A DNA stretch of 64,000 nucleotides from Pedobacter sp. HDW13 (GTDB lineage Bacteria; Bacteroidota; Bacteroidia; Sphingobacteriales; Sphingobacteriaceae): positions 3,410,001 to 3,474,000 of the forward strand of contig NZ_CP049868.1 in NCBI RefSeq assembly GCF_011303555.1, in the 5' to 3' direction. Below the pieces are notes generated by a model. That model ran no database searches. It was not told the DNA's origin and was given only the letters and a program-made list of their open reading frames with translations. Each line of letters opens with the position of its first letter. Positions within the stretch are counted from its first letter, which is position 1. The position numbers were made by a program, and so were the translations under genes. Positions 45,772 to 55,565 of the stretch are shown here, piece after piece.

Positions 45772-48700
45772 ATGAAGTTAAAAAAAATAAAGTGGGGCTT
45801 GCTCAGGCAAACCCCATTAACCAGATTTCTATTGATCAGCTTTTTGTTTATTTCAATTTGTTTAAACGCATTTGCACAGGAAAAAAAACAAATTGCATTT
45901 AATAAAACACCTGCCGAAGAAGCCTTTACTAAACTGGAAAAAGAGTTTAAAGTACGTTTTTACTACTCGGATAAAAGCATTGGCAAAAAGGAAGTAATTA
46001 ACATGGTTTCCAAACTACGCTCTTTAAACGAAGTACTCGATTATTTAAACGAGGCCAATGGCCTGGTTTTTAAAACCAATGGTAATATGATCGCAGTAAG
46101 TAAAAAGGATAAAGACAATCTTCCGGCCGCTAGCTCACCTAAAACAAGTTTCGAAATGAAAGGCAAGGTAGGGCTGATAGATGGAGACCATATTATTTAT
46201 GTTGTGGGCATTACCGTTCGGGAAGCAGGTTCGGCAAGCTCGGCGATAACCGACGATAAGGGTAATTTTAAAATTACTACCACATCGCCGGCACCCACAC
46301 TATCCTTCAGTTACATCGGCTATCAAACCATAACAGTCGATGTTAAATCGAACGCGCAATTGAATGTTAATTTGCAGGAAGATGCCAATATGCTTAAAGA
46401 GGTTACCGTGGTATCTAACGGTTATCAAACACTGGCAAAGAAGAATACAACTGGGAGTTATGCTACCATTACCGCAGCCGATATTGAGCGCAGGAGCAGC
46501 CAAACCCTCGATCGTATTTTAGAAGGATCGGTTCCCGGCTTATCGGTGTACAACGGCTTCAGGTCGGTGGCCGGAGTAAGAACGCAAACCGGACCCGATA
46601 TTCAGGTAAGGGGTGGTAGTGCCATTCAGAGCGAGCGGAATACCCCTTAATTATTGTTGATGGTTTTCCGGTTAACCAGTTACCCGATAACTTTAACGAT
46701 GTAGAAAAAATTGATGTCTTAAAAGATGCCTCAGCTTCGGCCATATGGGGTGCCAGGGCAGCCAACGGCGTAATTGTAATTACCACTAAACGCGGAAAAC
46801 AAGGTGTTTTAACCATCGATTTTTCTGCGAATTTGTACCTGACAGAAAAAAATGATTTTAGTGTGCTTAAGCGGGCAAGCTCGGCCGATATGATTGGTGT
46901 AGATAACGAAATTTATGCAAAGGGATATTTTACCGGTGCTTTTTTTCAAGGTACACAGGGCGGCTTTTCTCCTTCATTTGATTACATCCTGCAAAAAGAA
47001 AAAGGATTAATTTCTGGAGCAGACCTTAGCCGTAAACAAGATTCACTTTCGGGGCTGTCTAATCTTCAGCAAAATAAAGCGCTCTTAGCCCGTATGGGTA
47101 TACGTCAGAATTATTATTTATCGCTGGCTGGTGGCGCAAATAAATACCGTTTCAGGTTTTCCGGATCGTATGATAATAGTAAATCCAATTTTATAGGAGA
47201 TGCCTATCGTGCAATACAGGTAAATATGCGCAACGATTATGAGATTACGCGCTGGTTACACGCCGTGGCCGATTTAAATGCCGTTTTTAACAATCAGGAT
47301 GCTGGTACTGATGTAAGGTCACAGCTTTATGGCCTTGCCCCATATCAAATGCAGCTTGATGCAAACGGTAATTATGTTTACGATTACAATGCATTTAATG
47401 TGAATACAATGCCACCCTAATGGCTAAAGGTTACTACGATAATGGTAAAAATCTATTACAGGATGCAAGACTGTCAGATAACAACAGCAGTGTTTTCGGC
47501 TTAAGAACAAAACTTGGTTTAGAGGCTACACTGGCTAAAGGCTTAACCTTTAATACCTATTTCCTCTACGATAAAATGAAAACAACCAACAATCAGCTGG
47601 TTAACGAATATTCGTCTGCAGCCCGGTTGTTGTTAAACCGCTATGCCAGTTTAGATGCTAACGGGAAAGCATTTTTTAACCTGCCAAAGGGAAATTACCT
47701 TAATCTGGCCGAAACTACAAACGATAATACCTCTGTGCGTTCGCAAATTAATTATACCAACCTGTTTGCAGGCAAACACTTTGTTAGTTTAGGCGGTGGC
47801 GCAGAAGTTAAACAATATGTAACCAATGGATTAACCAACCGTAAATACAATTACAACGACGATTTGCAGTCGTGGTCGCCAATTAACCAGATTGTGCTGC
47901 TAAACGGTGTAATCGGGCAAAGCGGATCCAATACCACTTACGATGCAACCCAATATGATAAATTCAGCTACGTAAACAACAGAGAGGTTTCTTTTTATGC
48001 CACAGGTACCTACACTTACGATGACAGGTACACTTTACAGGGTAGTTTACGCTTTGATGAGTCTAATTTATTTGGTGTCGACCCCAAATACAGACGTACG
48101 CCACTTTGGTCGGTAGGCGGAGCCTGGGATGTAACCAAAGAGCAGTTTTTTCATGTCGATTTTATTAATCTGCTTAAGCTGAGGGCTACTGTTGGTTTAA
48201 CCGGTAACTACGATCCCAGCACTACACCTTTACTGGTTGCAACCAGAACTTTTCAGGCTGCAACTTCTGATTACCGTGCAAGGGTTGATGCCAGTAATCC
48301 CTATAATCCAAAATTGAGATGGGAAAGAACAAAAACATACAATTTTGGGGCTGATGTAGCTTTCCTGAAAAACAGGTTCCAGCTGAGCATAGATATGTAC
48401 AAAAAATATGGTTACGATTTGTTGGGTACACAATTGCTCGATCCAACCATTGGCTTTACTTCAACAAAGCTAAACGGAGCGCAAATGACCAATAATGGTT
48501 TAGAGCTGGCCTTAACAGGCAGGGTGTTGCAGGCAGGTAGTTTCGTATGGACAAGTACATTCAATTTTGCCTACAATACCAATAAAATTACCGAGAATAA
48601 AATTGCAGAAAGCAATCCTACTACAGGCCGTGTTACCGGTACCGTACCTTTTTATGTGGAGGGCTATCAGCGCGAAGGATTATGGAGCTATAAATGGGCA

Positions 48701-49303
48701 GGCTTGAGCAATATCGGCGATCCGCAGGTTTATGATGGCAACGGCAATAAAGTTTTGGTGCCGGTTTTGGGATCGTTGGAATACAGCGGCTCGTACCGGC
48801 CAAAATATACCGGTGGTTTTACCAATATTTTCAATTACAAAGGCGTTTTTGCCAGTGCAGTGCTCATCTATAATTTCGGGGGCGTTTTCCGTCGCGAAAT
48901 GCCATCCATGAACGGTTACGACTGGAGCCCGGTTATTAATTACCAGGTTGCCGATAGGTGGAAAGCATCCGGAGACGAAGCGCGTACAGATATTGCAGCT
49001 TACCAGTCTTCTCCCACTTTGCTATATGATGGCCGCGATCGCGCAGCTAAATACTCCAATAATAGTGTAGAAAGCAGCAGTTTTATCCGCTTAAGAGAAA
49101 TACAGATTGGTTATAAAATACCGGCTGCTATATTAAAAAACACACCGGTTAAGAGCTTATCTATATCGGCCCAAATGAACAATATTGCCATCTGGACCAA
49201 AAATAAATATGGTATAGACCCCGAGGCTGTTGATGCACAAACAGGTGCTTACTATCTGCCTACGCCTAAGGTAACTACGTTTAGCCTGCGCGCAGGTTTC
49301 TAA
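45772..49303 (+). pseudogene. SusC/RagA TonB-dependent transducer with STN domain, two frameshifts in this sequence
   Basis: Outer-membrane receptor of about 1176 residues when repaired. Signal peptide ends NAFAQ, STN domain about 40-115 (IAFNKTPAEEAFTKLEKEF), carboxypeptidase-like domain about 125-205, then plug and barrel. Break 1 is at CCCC (46643-46646): the protein stops at SERNTP, and one added C gives [14 protein letters not shown]. Break 2 is at CCC (47415-47417): the stop follows NTMPP, and one added C gives [14 protein letters not shown]. The barrel then runs to SLRAGF at 49303. Each break is a one-base loss. TonB and plug motifs are conserved, so the real gene is probably intact. 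Confidence 0.88.
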
Positions 49304-49326
49304 CTCATAAATTAAATTATAATCTA

Positions 49327-50711
49327 ATGAAAATTAAATTAATTATAATCGCGGCATTTATCCTCATTGGTTTTGGATCGTGCAAAAAATACCTGGATGC
49401 TAACCCAATAAAGGGAAAAGTAATCCCTAAAACACTTGCCGATTACGAAGAATTCTTAAATGATATCTTACTTAGTCAATCGGGTTATACCTACCCGAAT
49501 TCATGACCGATGATATTTTGAGTGCTACGGTTATTGCGCCAACAACCGATAGAATGTCCAGGGCATACACCTGGCAAAAAGATTTGTTGTTATCAACCGA
49601 CGATGACAGCGAATGGAATGCCCCGTACAACTATATTTATATCTGTAACCTGGTACTCGATAATTTGCAGGCGGCAACGCAGGGCGACGATCAGACCAGA
49701 AACCGTTTAAAGGCCGAAGCCTTAACCCAACGGGCATATTACCTTTTTACCCTAGCTAATTTATACGGGAAAGATTATGTAGCAGAAAGCGCTGCAACTG
49801 ATCTGTCTGTTCCGTTAATGCTGCACGCCGATCTCGAAGCCGTAGCTAAGCGGGCCACTGTAAAAGAAGTTTACGATCAGGTAATTAACGATCTGACTGC
49901 AGCTGTTGCAACTACCGATTTTCCAGATGCCGGCCGTAACTATATTCACCCCGGTAAACTCGCTTCAATGGCTTTGTTAGCCAGAGTTTATCTTTTTAAA
50001 GGCGATTACGTAAATGCTTTAAAATATGCTAACGAAGTGCTGGCTAAGAAAAGTACGCTTTTCGATTGGAATGTGCTGAGCTTCAGCAATCCGTTAAAAC
50101 CAACAGCTGCTACTATTCTCAATAATCCGCTGCCTCAAAATAATATAGAGAATATTTACAGTAAAACAGCGTCAAATCAAGGTTTGTTAACACGTTTTAT
50201 GGCCAGTTCCGATCTGTTAAGTGTTTTAGACCAGAAAGACCTGCGCTATGTTTTCAATTTTACCCGTTTAACCTCAACCGGGGCTGCCAGTACAAGTGTT
50301 AATCCCGATTTTCTGGGCACTACACCAAATTTCAGCATCGGGGTTCCCGAAATGATGTTAATCAAAGCCGAATGTTTGGCCAGATCGGGAGATAAAGACG
50401 GAGCAGTTGCTTTGCTAAATGCATTGCGCGTAAAGCGGTTTAAACCTGCAGATTATGTGGCAGTTTCGGCAACAACTACAGATGATGCCCTGATAAAGGT
50501 ACTATCAGAGCGTAGGAGGGAGCTTCTTTTCCGCGGAGTGAGGTGGTTTGAGTTGAAAAGATTAAACCGCGATGAACGTTTCAGGAAAAACCTGAGCCGT
50601 GTAGTAAGTGGCCAAACTTATACCCTCGAAGCCAACAGCGAACGCTATTTATTGCAGATAGCCCCTAAAATTATTGCAATAAACCCATTAATTATTCAAA
50701 ACCCCAGGTAA
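49327..50711 (+). pseudogene. SusD/RagB-family lipoprotein, frameshifted in this sequence
   Basis: SusD-like partner of the preceding SusC, about 462 residues when repaired. The start at 49327 gives a lipoprotein signal peptide with lipobox GFGSC then KKYLDANP. The frame breaks at CCC (49494-49496): it stops after YTYPNS, and one added C gives YTYPEFMTDDILSATV. The rest holds LKAEALTQRAYYLFTLANLY, LSERRRELLFRGVRWFELKR and the end PLIIQNPR. It belongs to the shorter RagB-like SusD type often linked to TlpA genes, and two TlpA genes follow. Read without repair, translation would yield only about 58 residues. Confidence 0.88.
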
Positions 50712-50767
50712 CAGGTGTTAAAACCTGTTTACCTGAATTTAGTAACCCATAAATTATTCCTTCAATA

Positions 50768-52210
50768 ATGAAGTACCTACTTATTATATCATTACTCTTT
50801 CAGTCGCTGCTTGCCACTGCAAAACAAATTACTTTCTATGGGAGTTTTTCAGGCCCCCAACCCTTAACCGAAATAAAAGCCACCCTTTGGGATATTACTG
50901 AAGGATACCGCGATGTTGGTTTAGGAAGGGTAAAGAAATATGAGCTCACTTTCGATGAAAAAGGTGGCTTTAAAGTACTGCTTAATGCAGCCAAACCTGG
51001 TATTTATAAACTGGCCTATACAGTAAAAGGCAGTCCGGGTGCTGTAGATTTTTTTGTAATGCCCGATAAAGATGTTCATGCCAGTTTTACCGTTACCAAC
51101 AGTACCGCTACTTTAGATTTAGCAAAAGATATTAACGAAGAGACCAGGGTGCTTTATCAGGTAAATACAGCCGTAACGCCCATTATAATGCGTATTTACC
51201 GCGAAAACAAAAACCCCGATTCGGTAAAAATGGAGCTTGGGGAGATAAAAGAACTGTATGCCAAAGCAAAAGCCGGTTACAGCGGAAAAAGTACATTTAT
51301 CAAAACCTATCTCGATGAGGCAGCATTTTTTCAATACACGGCTATATTGTACGATTACCCGGGTCTTTATAAAGGCCGGAAAAAGAACAAAGACAATATC
51401 TGGGTAATGCAGCCCACATACTACAATGATGGTTACGATTATAAGAAATATTTAAACCAGGATGGGGTGATGCTGCATTTAGATGCACCCTTGTATTGGT
51501 TAGATCAGTATATAGCGGTAAACCATGCCCCGGTTAATGTTACAGATAAAGCTAAGGTTCTGGATAATTACTTACAGCAAGCCTATCAACTGGTAACGAA
51601 CCAGCAATTACGCGATGCCTATTCTTTTTATAAGCTAAGTAGCTATTTAAAGGCCACCAAAGGACTTATCCCTACGTCCGAAACTGAACAAATCATTGCC
51701 GATAACCTGCACAAGATTAAAGATACGGCTTATACCAATGTGCTTTCGGTAAGCGTTCAAAAATCAAAAAGGATGCTGGCCGGTGCCGAAGGTTTCAAAT
51801 TTGCGCTCGAAAATACAGGCGGGAAACCTGTTTATCTAAAAGATTATGCAGGCAAATACCTGTATGTAGATGTATGGGCAACCTGGTGCGGCCCTTGTAA
51901 AAAAGAGCGCCCTTTTTTCGATCAGCTGGCTTCGCGTTACCAGGATAAGAACATTCGCTTTGTTGGGGTTTCTATTGATAATGTGAACCAGAAGCAGAAG
52001 TGGCTGGATATGGTTAATGCAGATACCAATATCGCTATCGATCAGCTTTTTGCAGGCAGTGGTTCGGCATTCGTAAATTATTATGATATCACTGCAATCC
52101 CGAGGTTTTTGATTTTCGATCCCAACGGAAAACTGCTTCAATACGATGCGCCCAGACCCAGCAATACCGCAATTACAGCCTTACTGGATCAGTTGGTTGG
52201 AACAAAATAA
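50768..52210 (+). CDS. TlpA-like thioredoxin-fold protein with long N-terminal domain
   Basis: A 480-residue exported protein. Signal peptide MKYLLIISLLFQSLLATAKQ. The N-terminal part (to about 330) is an unassigned beta-rich then helical region, as in DUF4369-type Bacteroidota thioredoxin proteins. The C-terminal thioredoxin domain (about 350-475) shows VDVWATWCGPCKKERPFF with the redox pair Cys374 and Cys377, and cis-Pro segment ITAIPRFLIFDPNG. Predicted role is periplasmic thiol-disulfide reduction. It lies 57 bases after the SusD and 20 bases before a second thioredoxin-like gene, so one operon is likely. Confidence 0.9.
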   Translation: MKYLLIISLLFQSLLATAKQITFYGSFSGPQPLTEIKATLWDITEGYRDVGLGRVKKYELTFDEKGGFKVLLNAAKPGIYKLAYTVKGSPGAVDFFVMPDKDVHASFTVTNSTATLDLAKDINEETRVLYQVNTAVTPIIMRIYRENKNPDSVKMELGEIKELYAKAKAGYSGKSTFIKTYLDEAAFFQYTAILYDYPGLYKGRKKNKDNIWVMQPTYYNDGYDYKKYLNQDGVMLHLDAPLYWLDQYIAVNHAPVNVTDKAKVLDNYLQQAYQLVTNQQLRDAYSFYKLSSYLKATKGLIPTSETEQIIADNLHKIKDTAYTNVLSVSVQKSKRMLAGAEGFKFALENTGGKPVYLKDYAGKYLYVDVWATWCGPCKKERPFFDQLASRYQDKNIRFVGVSIDNVNQKQKWLDMVNADTNIAIDQLFAGSGSAFVNYYDITAIPRFLIFDPNGKLLQYDAPRPSNTAITALLDQLVGTK

Positions 52211-52230
52211 GACTAATAAGACATTAAGAA

Positions 52231-53337
52231 ATGATTGTTTATTTTAAAAGAAGCCTTGTTGCAGTACTATTACTGGTGGCAGGCACATTTAATGCAAAGG
52301 CACAATCTTCAGGCAAGGTAAGTATCGATATTGTATTAAGTTCGGCACTACATCAGCCCGGTACCAAATTAAAGCTTTACCGCGATTGGCCAAACAGAAA
52401 ACTTATAGATACCGGTATACTGGATAGCCAGCACCAATATAGCTTTAAGGTTAGCGATAGTATGCCAGCTGTTTTTACCCTCTCGGCACGAAAGCCCTTT
52501 CTCGATCGTACGATAATTTTAGAGAAGGGCGTTTGCACCATTGTAGTAAATGCCGATTCGCAAACTGTGGTTAGCGGAGGTGCATTACAAAGCACTTTCG
52601 AAAACTATCAAAAAATGATTAAACCGATGGAGAAGGAATGGACCATCATAGGTAACAGGTATGTTAAGGCCACTACACTTGATGAAAAGCTGCAAGCTGA
52701 AAAAGAAAATAAAGTGTATGCCGAAAAGGTTCAGTTGGCTCAGGTTACATTTATTAAGAATAACGTAAACAACACCATCGGTCAGTACCTTACGCATAAT
52801 CGCATCAATATTTGGCAGGACAAGGATTTAAAAACACTCAGAGATGCCTTTTATCCAAGCAGGAAAACAAATCTGGTATCGGATGAGATCGAAAAGAAAA
52901 TACTCGAATCATCTCGTAACCTGCTGCTTGGAATGAAAGCCCCTTTATTTACCTTACCAGCGGTTAATGGCGATTCTATTTCTTTGGCGCAATTGTTAAA
53001 AAAGAACAAGTATGTGCTTGTCGATTTTTGGGCATCGTGGTGTACGCCATGCCGCGCAACCAACAGAAATATAGCGCCATTGTATACCCGTTTAAAAAAT
53101 AAAGGCATAGAAATCGTTTCGGTTTCAGTAGATGAAAATAAAACCCTGTGGAAAAAGGCAATAGCAGCTGATCAGATTCCCTGGATTCAATTAATTTCGC
53201 CCCTGGCCATGAAATCAGCAACTGTGCAGGATTATCAGGTAAAAACATTGCCAGCTACCTTTCTTATCGATCAAAACGGAGTAGTGGTAAAGCAGAATTT
53301 AGAAGTGAAAGCGTTGGAGCAGCTGTTGTTAAAATGA
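52231..53337 (+). CDS. TlpA/AhpC-like thioredoxin-fold protein
   Basis: A 368-residue exported protein. Signal peptide ends near NAKAQ. N-terminal beta-rich domain about 28-115 (DUF4369-like), helical linker to about 230, then a thioredoxin domain beginning APLFTLPAVNGDSISL with VDFWASWCTPCRATNRN, redox Cys271 and Cys274, and cis-Pro in VKTLPATFLIDQNG. Its WCTPC motif differs from the WCGPC of the upstream paralogue, so redox potential or partner may differ. The last bases overlap the next gene by ATGA, showing translational coupling. Confidence 0.9.
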   Translation: MIVYFKRSLVAVLLLVAGTFNAKAQSSGKVSIDIVLSSALHQPGTKLKLYRDWPNRKLIDTGILDSQHQYSFKVSDSMPAVFTLSARKPFLDRTIILEKGVCTIVVNADSQTVVSGGALQSTFENYQKMIKPMEKEWTIIGNRYVKATTLDEKLQAEKENKVYAEKVQLAQVTFIKNNVNNTIGQYLTHNRINIWQDKDLKTLRDAFYPSRKTNLVSDEIEKKILESSRNLLLGMKAPLFTLPAVNGDSISLAQLLKKNKYVLVDFWASWCTPCRATNRNIAPLYTRLKNKGIEIVSVSVDENKTLWKKAIAADQIPWIQLISPLAMKSATVQDYQVKTLPATFLIDQNGVVVKQNLEVKALEQLLLK

Positions 53338-53894
53338 GTAGCAGAAAAGCGCATACCATAGGGGAGAGAAAGGCTTTTTTGAAGTTTTTACTCCTCTTTA
53401 CTGGTAAATCAGGCGCCTCTGCACGGAAACGGGTATATCAGCTCGCCGAAATTGTTCAATTGCAGGCCGGAGATCATCTCCCGGCTGTAAAGCTAACGGC
53501 TTCGGTAAATAAAATAATCATCGTGCTTGATGGGCTGGTAAGCGGCTATGTATTAAAAGCATCACAACCCCGACGGGATATTTGGTTAGGCTCGGGCAGG
53601 AGTGTATTTATCAATGAGCGCTTAATGCCGGGTACCAATTATATAAACCTCGAAGCCATCGAAAACTCACTTATCCTGTTAATTTCACAACAGGAGCTTG
53701 AAATTGCATGTAATTCTTTTCCTGTGCTCGACCGGCTTTTTGCTCAGTTTATCTTCCCCAATGCAATCAGGGGTTTATCGCACCATACCATGCTAAGTAA
53801 GATCGGGCTCCCGGCCCATAAACTCAGTTACTTCAGGAAAGTGTACCCCAGCATATTGGATAGGGTGCCCCCAGGATATACAATTCTTTTGTAG
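53334..53894 (+). CDS. Cyclic-nucleotide-binding-fold (Crp-like) protein without recognisable HTH
   Basis: A 186-residue protein resembling the effector half of Bacteroidota Crp/Fnr-like regulators: LQAGDHLPAVKLTASVNKII, then IVLDGLVSGYVLKA, SVFINERLMPGTNYINLEAI and LILLISQQELEIACNSFP. After KLSYFRKVYPSILDRVPPGY, where relatives begin their helix-turn-helix (RVP...), the protein stops (TILL). It may be a CNB-only sensor, or the C terminus may be lost through an error at CCCCC (53868-53872); one base fewer would extend the frame to 53973, inside the terminator. It overlaps the TlpA stop by four bases, so it belongs to this operon. Confidence 0.75.
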   Translation: MSSRKAHTIGERKAFLKFLLLFTGKSGASARKRVYQLAEIVQLQAGDHLPAVKLTASVNKIIIVLDGLVSGYVLKASQPRRDIWLGSGRSVFINERLMPGTNYINLEAIENSLILLISQQELEIACNSFPVLDRLFAQFIFPNAIRGLSHHTMLSKIGLPAHKLSYFRKVYPSILDRVPPGYTILL

Positions 53895-53954
53895 GGCAAC
53901 AGGAGTGATAAGGTTGATCGAAAGGCCTGGTGGGGCTACTTTCGTGATAACGAA

Positions 53955-53984
53955 AAAGCCTGAAATCGTATGATTTCAGGCTTT
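53955..53984. terminator. Bidirectional terminator between convergent units
   Basis: 13-bp perfect stem (53955-53967 with 53972-53984), loop GTAT, A run on the left and TTT-AAAATTTG on the right. It serves both the CNB-fold gene (plus) and the SusD gene (minus). Core is nearly the same as in the terminators at 26258 and 31631. Confidence 0.88.
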
Positions 53985-54023
53985 AAAATTTGTATCGGGC
54001 TAAGCCTAATACAAAAATGAGTA

Positions 54024-55544
54024 TTAATATCCGGTATTTTGTACCAGTTGTTTATTGCGGTCTACTTCTGCCTGCGAAAATGGCAATACGTTGTTCTTTT
54101 CGCCAAACTTTAGCGGAACGCCTGCCGGATTCTTTAATGGGGACAGTTTAGCATCCATTAAATTCCTTCTTTTTAGATCGAAATAACGATGGCCTTCTAA
54201 AGCCAGCTCTATTCGCCTTTCGTGAAGAATAAAATCTCTCAGCTTATCTTTCGTATTGTACACCGTCTGATCAACAGCAGGCATTTTTACACTTGCCCGG
54301 TCTCTTATATCGTTTAAAGCTTTATAAACAGATGCATCTGGCCCGCTTTCTTCATTTTTAGCCTCTGCGTACATGAGTAATACATCAGCATAACGGATAT
54401 GGATGATATTCTGATCCGTTAACGGCGTCTTGGTTCTGTCGAATGGTAATTTCGAAAGGTCTACATATTTCTTTTGAGAGTAAGTGGTAAGCAGCGGATC
54501 CGATTCGTTAAAAACCGATCCATCCGGATTGATATACTTCTCTGTAGGTACTTTCACCGTAAACTTTAAACGCGGGTCTCTGTTGCTGTACGGATCAGCC
54601 GCATTATAGCCCGAGCCGGCTTCGCCTATCATTTTCCCATTGCTCATCTCATATTCATCAATCAGGTTTTGGTAGGGGGCAATACTGCCATACCAGCCCA
54701 GCTCTACCAACACACCTTCTCCGTCCTGAGGGTTATTAGGCGCTAGGTATTTAGTAGAGAATATGATCTCGGGATTATTAATCTGTGTAGCGGTGAGAAA
54801 AAGCTTATCATAACCACCCTGGTACAGCTGGAATTTACCACCTGTAATTACATCGTTCGAAAATTTAGCGGCCTGTGCCCAGTTTTGCTGAAATAAATAA
54901 ACCCTGGCTTTTAATGCCTGTGCACTTCCTTTTACGGCATGGCCTGAATAGGCGCCATCGGGCAGATTGGCAATGGCAAAGTCTAATTCCTGGTGGATAA
55001 AAGTTAAAACATCTTCTTTTGTGCTTTTGGCTATTTTACCTTCATCAACGGTTTTTGGAGCGGTTTTATAAAGCACCACACCGCCGTAAGCCTGTACTAG
55101 ATCAAAGTAAAACATAGCCCTTAAAAAGCGGGCTTCGGCTTTATATCCATTTTTAGCGGCTTCACTGCTGGGTGCCTTATCAATATTATCCAAAAAGAAA
55201 TTACAGCTGGCAATACCTGCATAAGGCGTATCGTAAAATGCGCCAGGTATGTTGGTAGGGTTAACTATGCCCTGGGTTAAATTGCCGAAGCCGAAAAAAC
55301 TATGCCTGTCTAAAGCGTTATCCGAATAGGTATCTAACCACAATTTTCTTGCACCATAAAAGCCTGCCTGTAACCTGCGGTAAACACCGGTAAGGCCCAT
55401 TTGGGCATCTGCATCACTTTTCCAGAATGTTTCGCTCGAAATGGCTGCCGTAGGGTTTTTATCCAGAAAATCTTTTTTACAGGAAGTTAACATCCCAATG
55501 ATGATTAAAACAGCCAAGCTTATCTTGTTATATTTTGTTTTCAT
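54024..55544 (-). CDS. SusD/RagB-family outer-membrane lipoprotein
   Basis: A 506-residue partner of the SusC upstream on the minus strand. Signal peptide with lipobox LTSC, then KKDFLDKNPTAAI. SusD features are GYKAEARFLRAMFYFDLVQA and HERRIELALEGHRYFDLKRR, ending VLPFSQAEVDRNKQLVQNTGY. It lies 21 bases after the SusC stop. No enzyme gene follows before the terminator at 53955, so this uptake pair works with enzymes encoded elsewhere or in the neighbouring units. Confidence 0.95.
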   Translation of the reverse strand: MKTKYNKISLAVLIIIGMLTSCKKDFLDKNPTAAISSETFWKSDADAQMGLTGVYRRLQAGFYGARKLWLDTYSDNALDRHSFFGFGNLTQGIVNPTNIPGAFYDTPYAGIASCNFFLDNIDKAPSSEAAKNGYKAEARFLRAMFYFDLVQAYGGVVLYKTAPKTVDEGKIAKSTKEDVLTFIHQELDFAIANLPDGAYSGHAVKGSAQALKARVYLFQQNWAQAAKFSNDVITGGKFQLYQGGYDKLFLTATQINNPEIIFSTKYLAPNNPQDGEGVLVELGWYGSIAPYQNLIDEYEMSNGKMIGEAGSGYNAADPYSNRDPRLKFTVKVPTEKYINPDGSVFNESDPLLTTYSQKKYVDLSKLPFDRTKTPLTDQNIIHIRYADVLLMYAEAKNEESGPDASVYKALNDIRDRASVKMPAVDQTVYNTKDKLRDFILHERRIELALEGHRYFDLKRRNLMDAKLSPLKNPAGVPLKFGEKNNVLPFSQAEVDRNKQLVQNTGY

Positions 55545-55565
55545 TTCTATATAATTTAAAATGAC

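Noticed and set aside
53868..53973. C-terminal extension of the CNB-fold protein in another frame
   Set aside because: It would need an extra base to be removed, opposite to the other errors, and would end inside the terminator stem; the helix-turn-helix match is weak.
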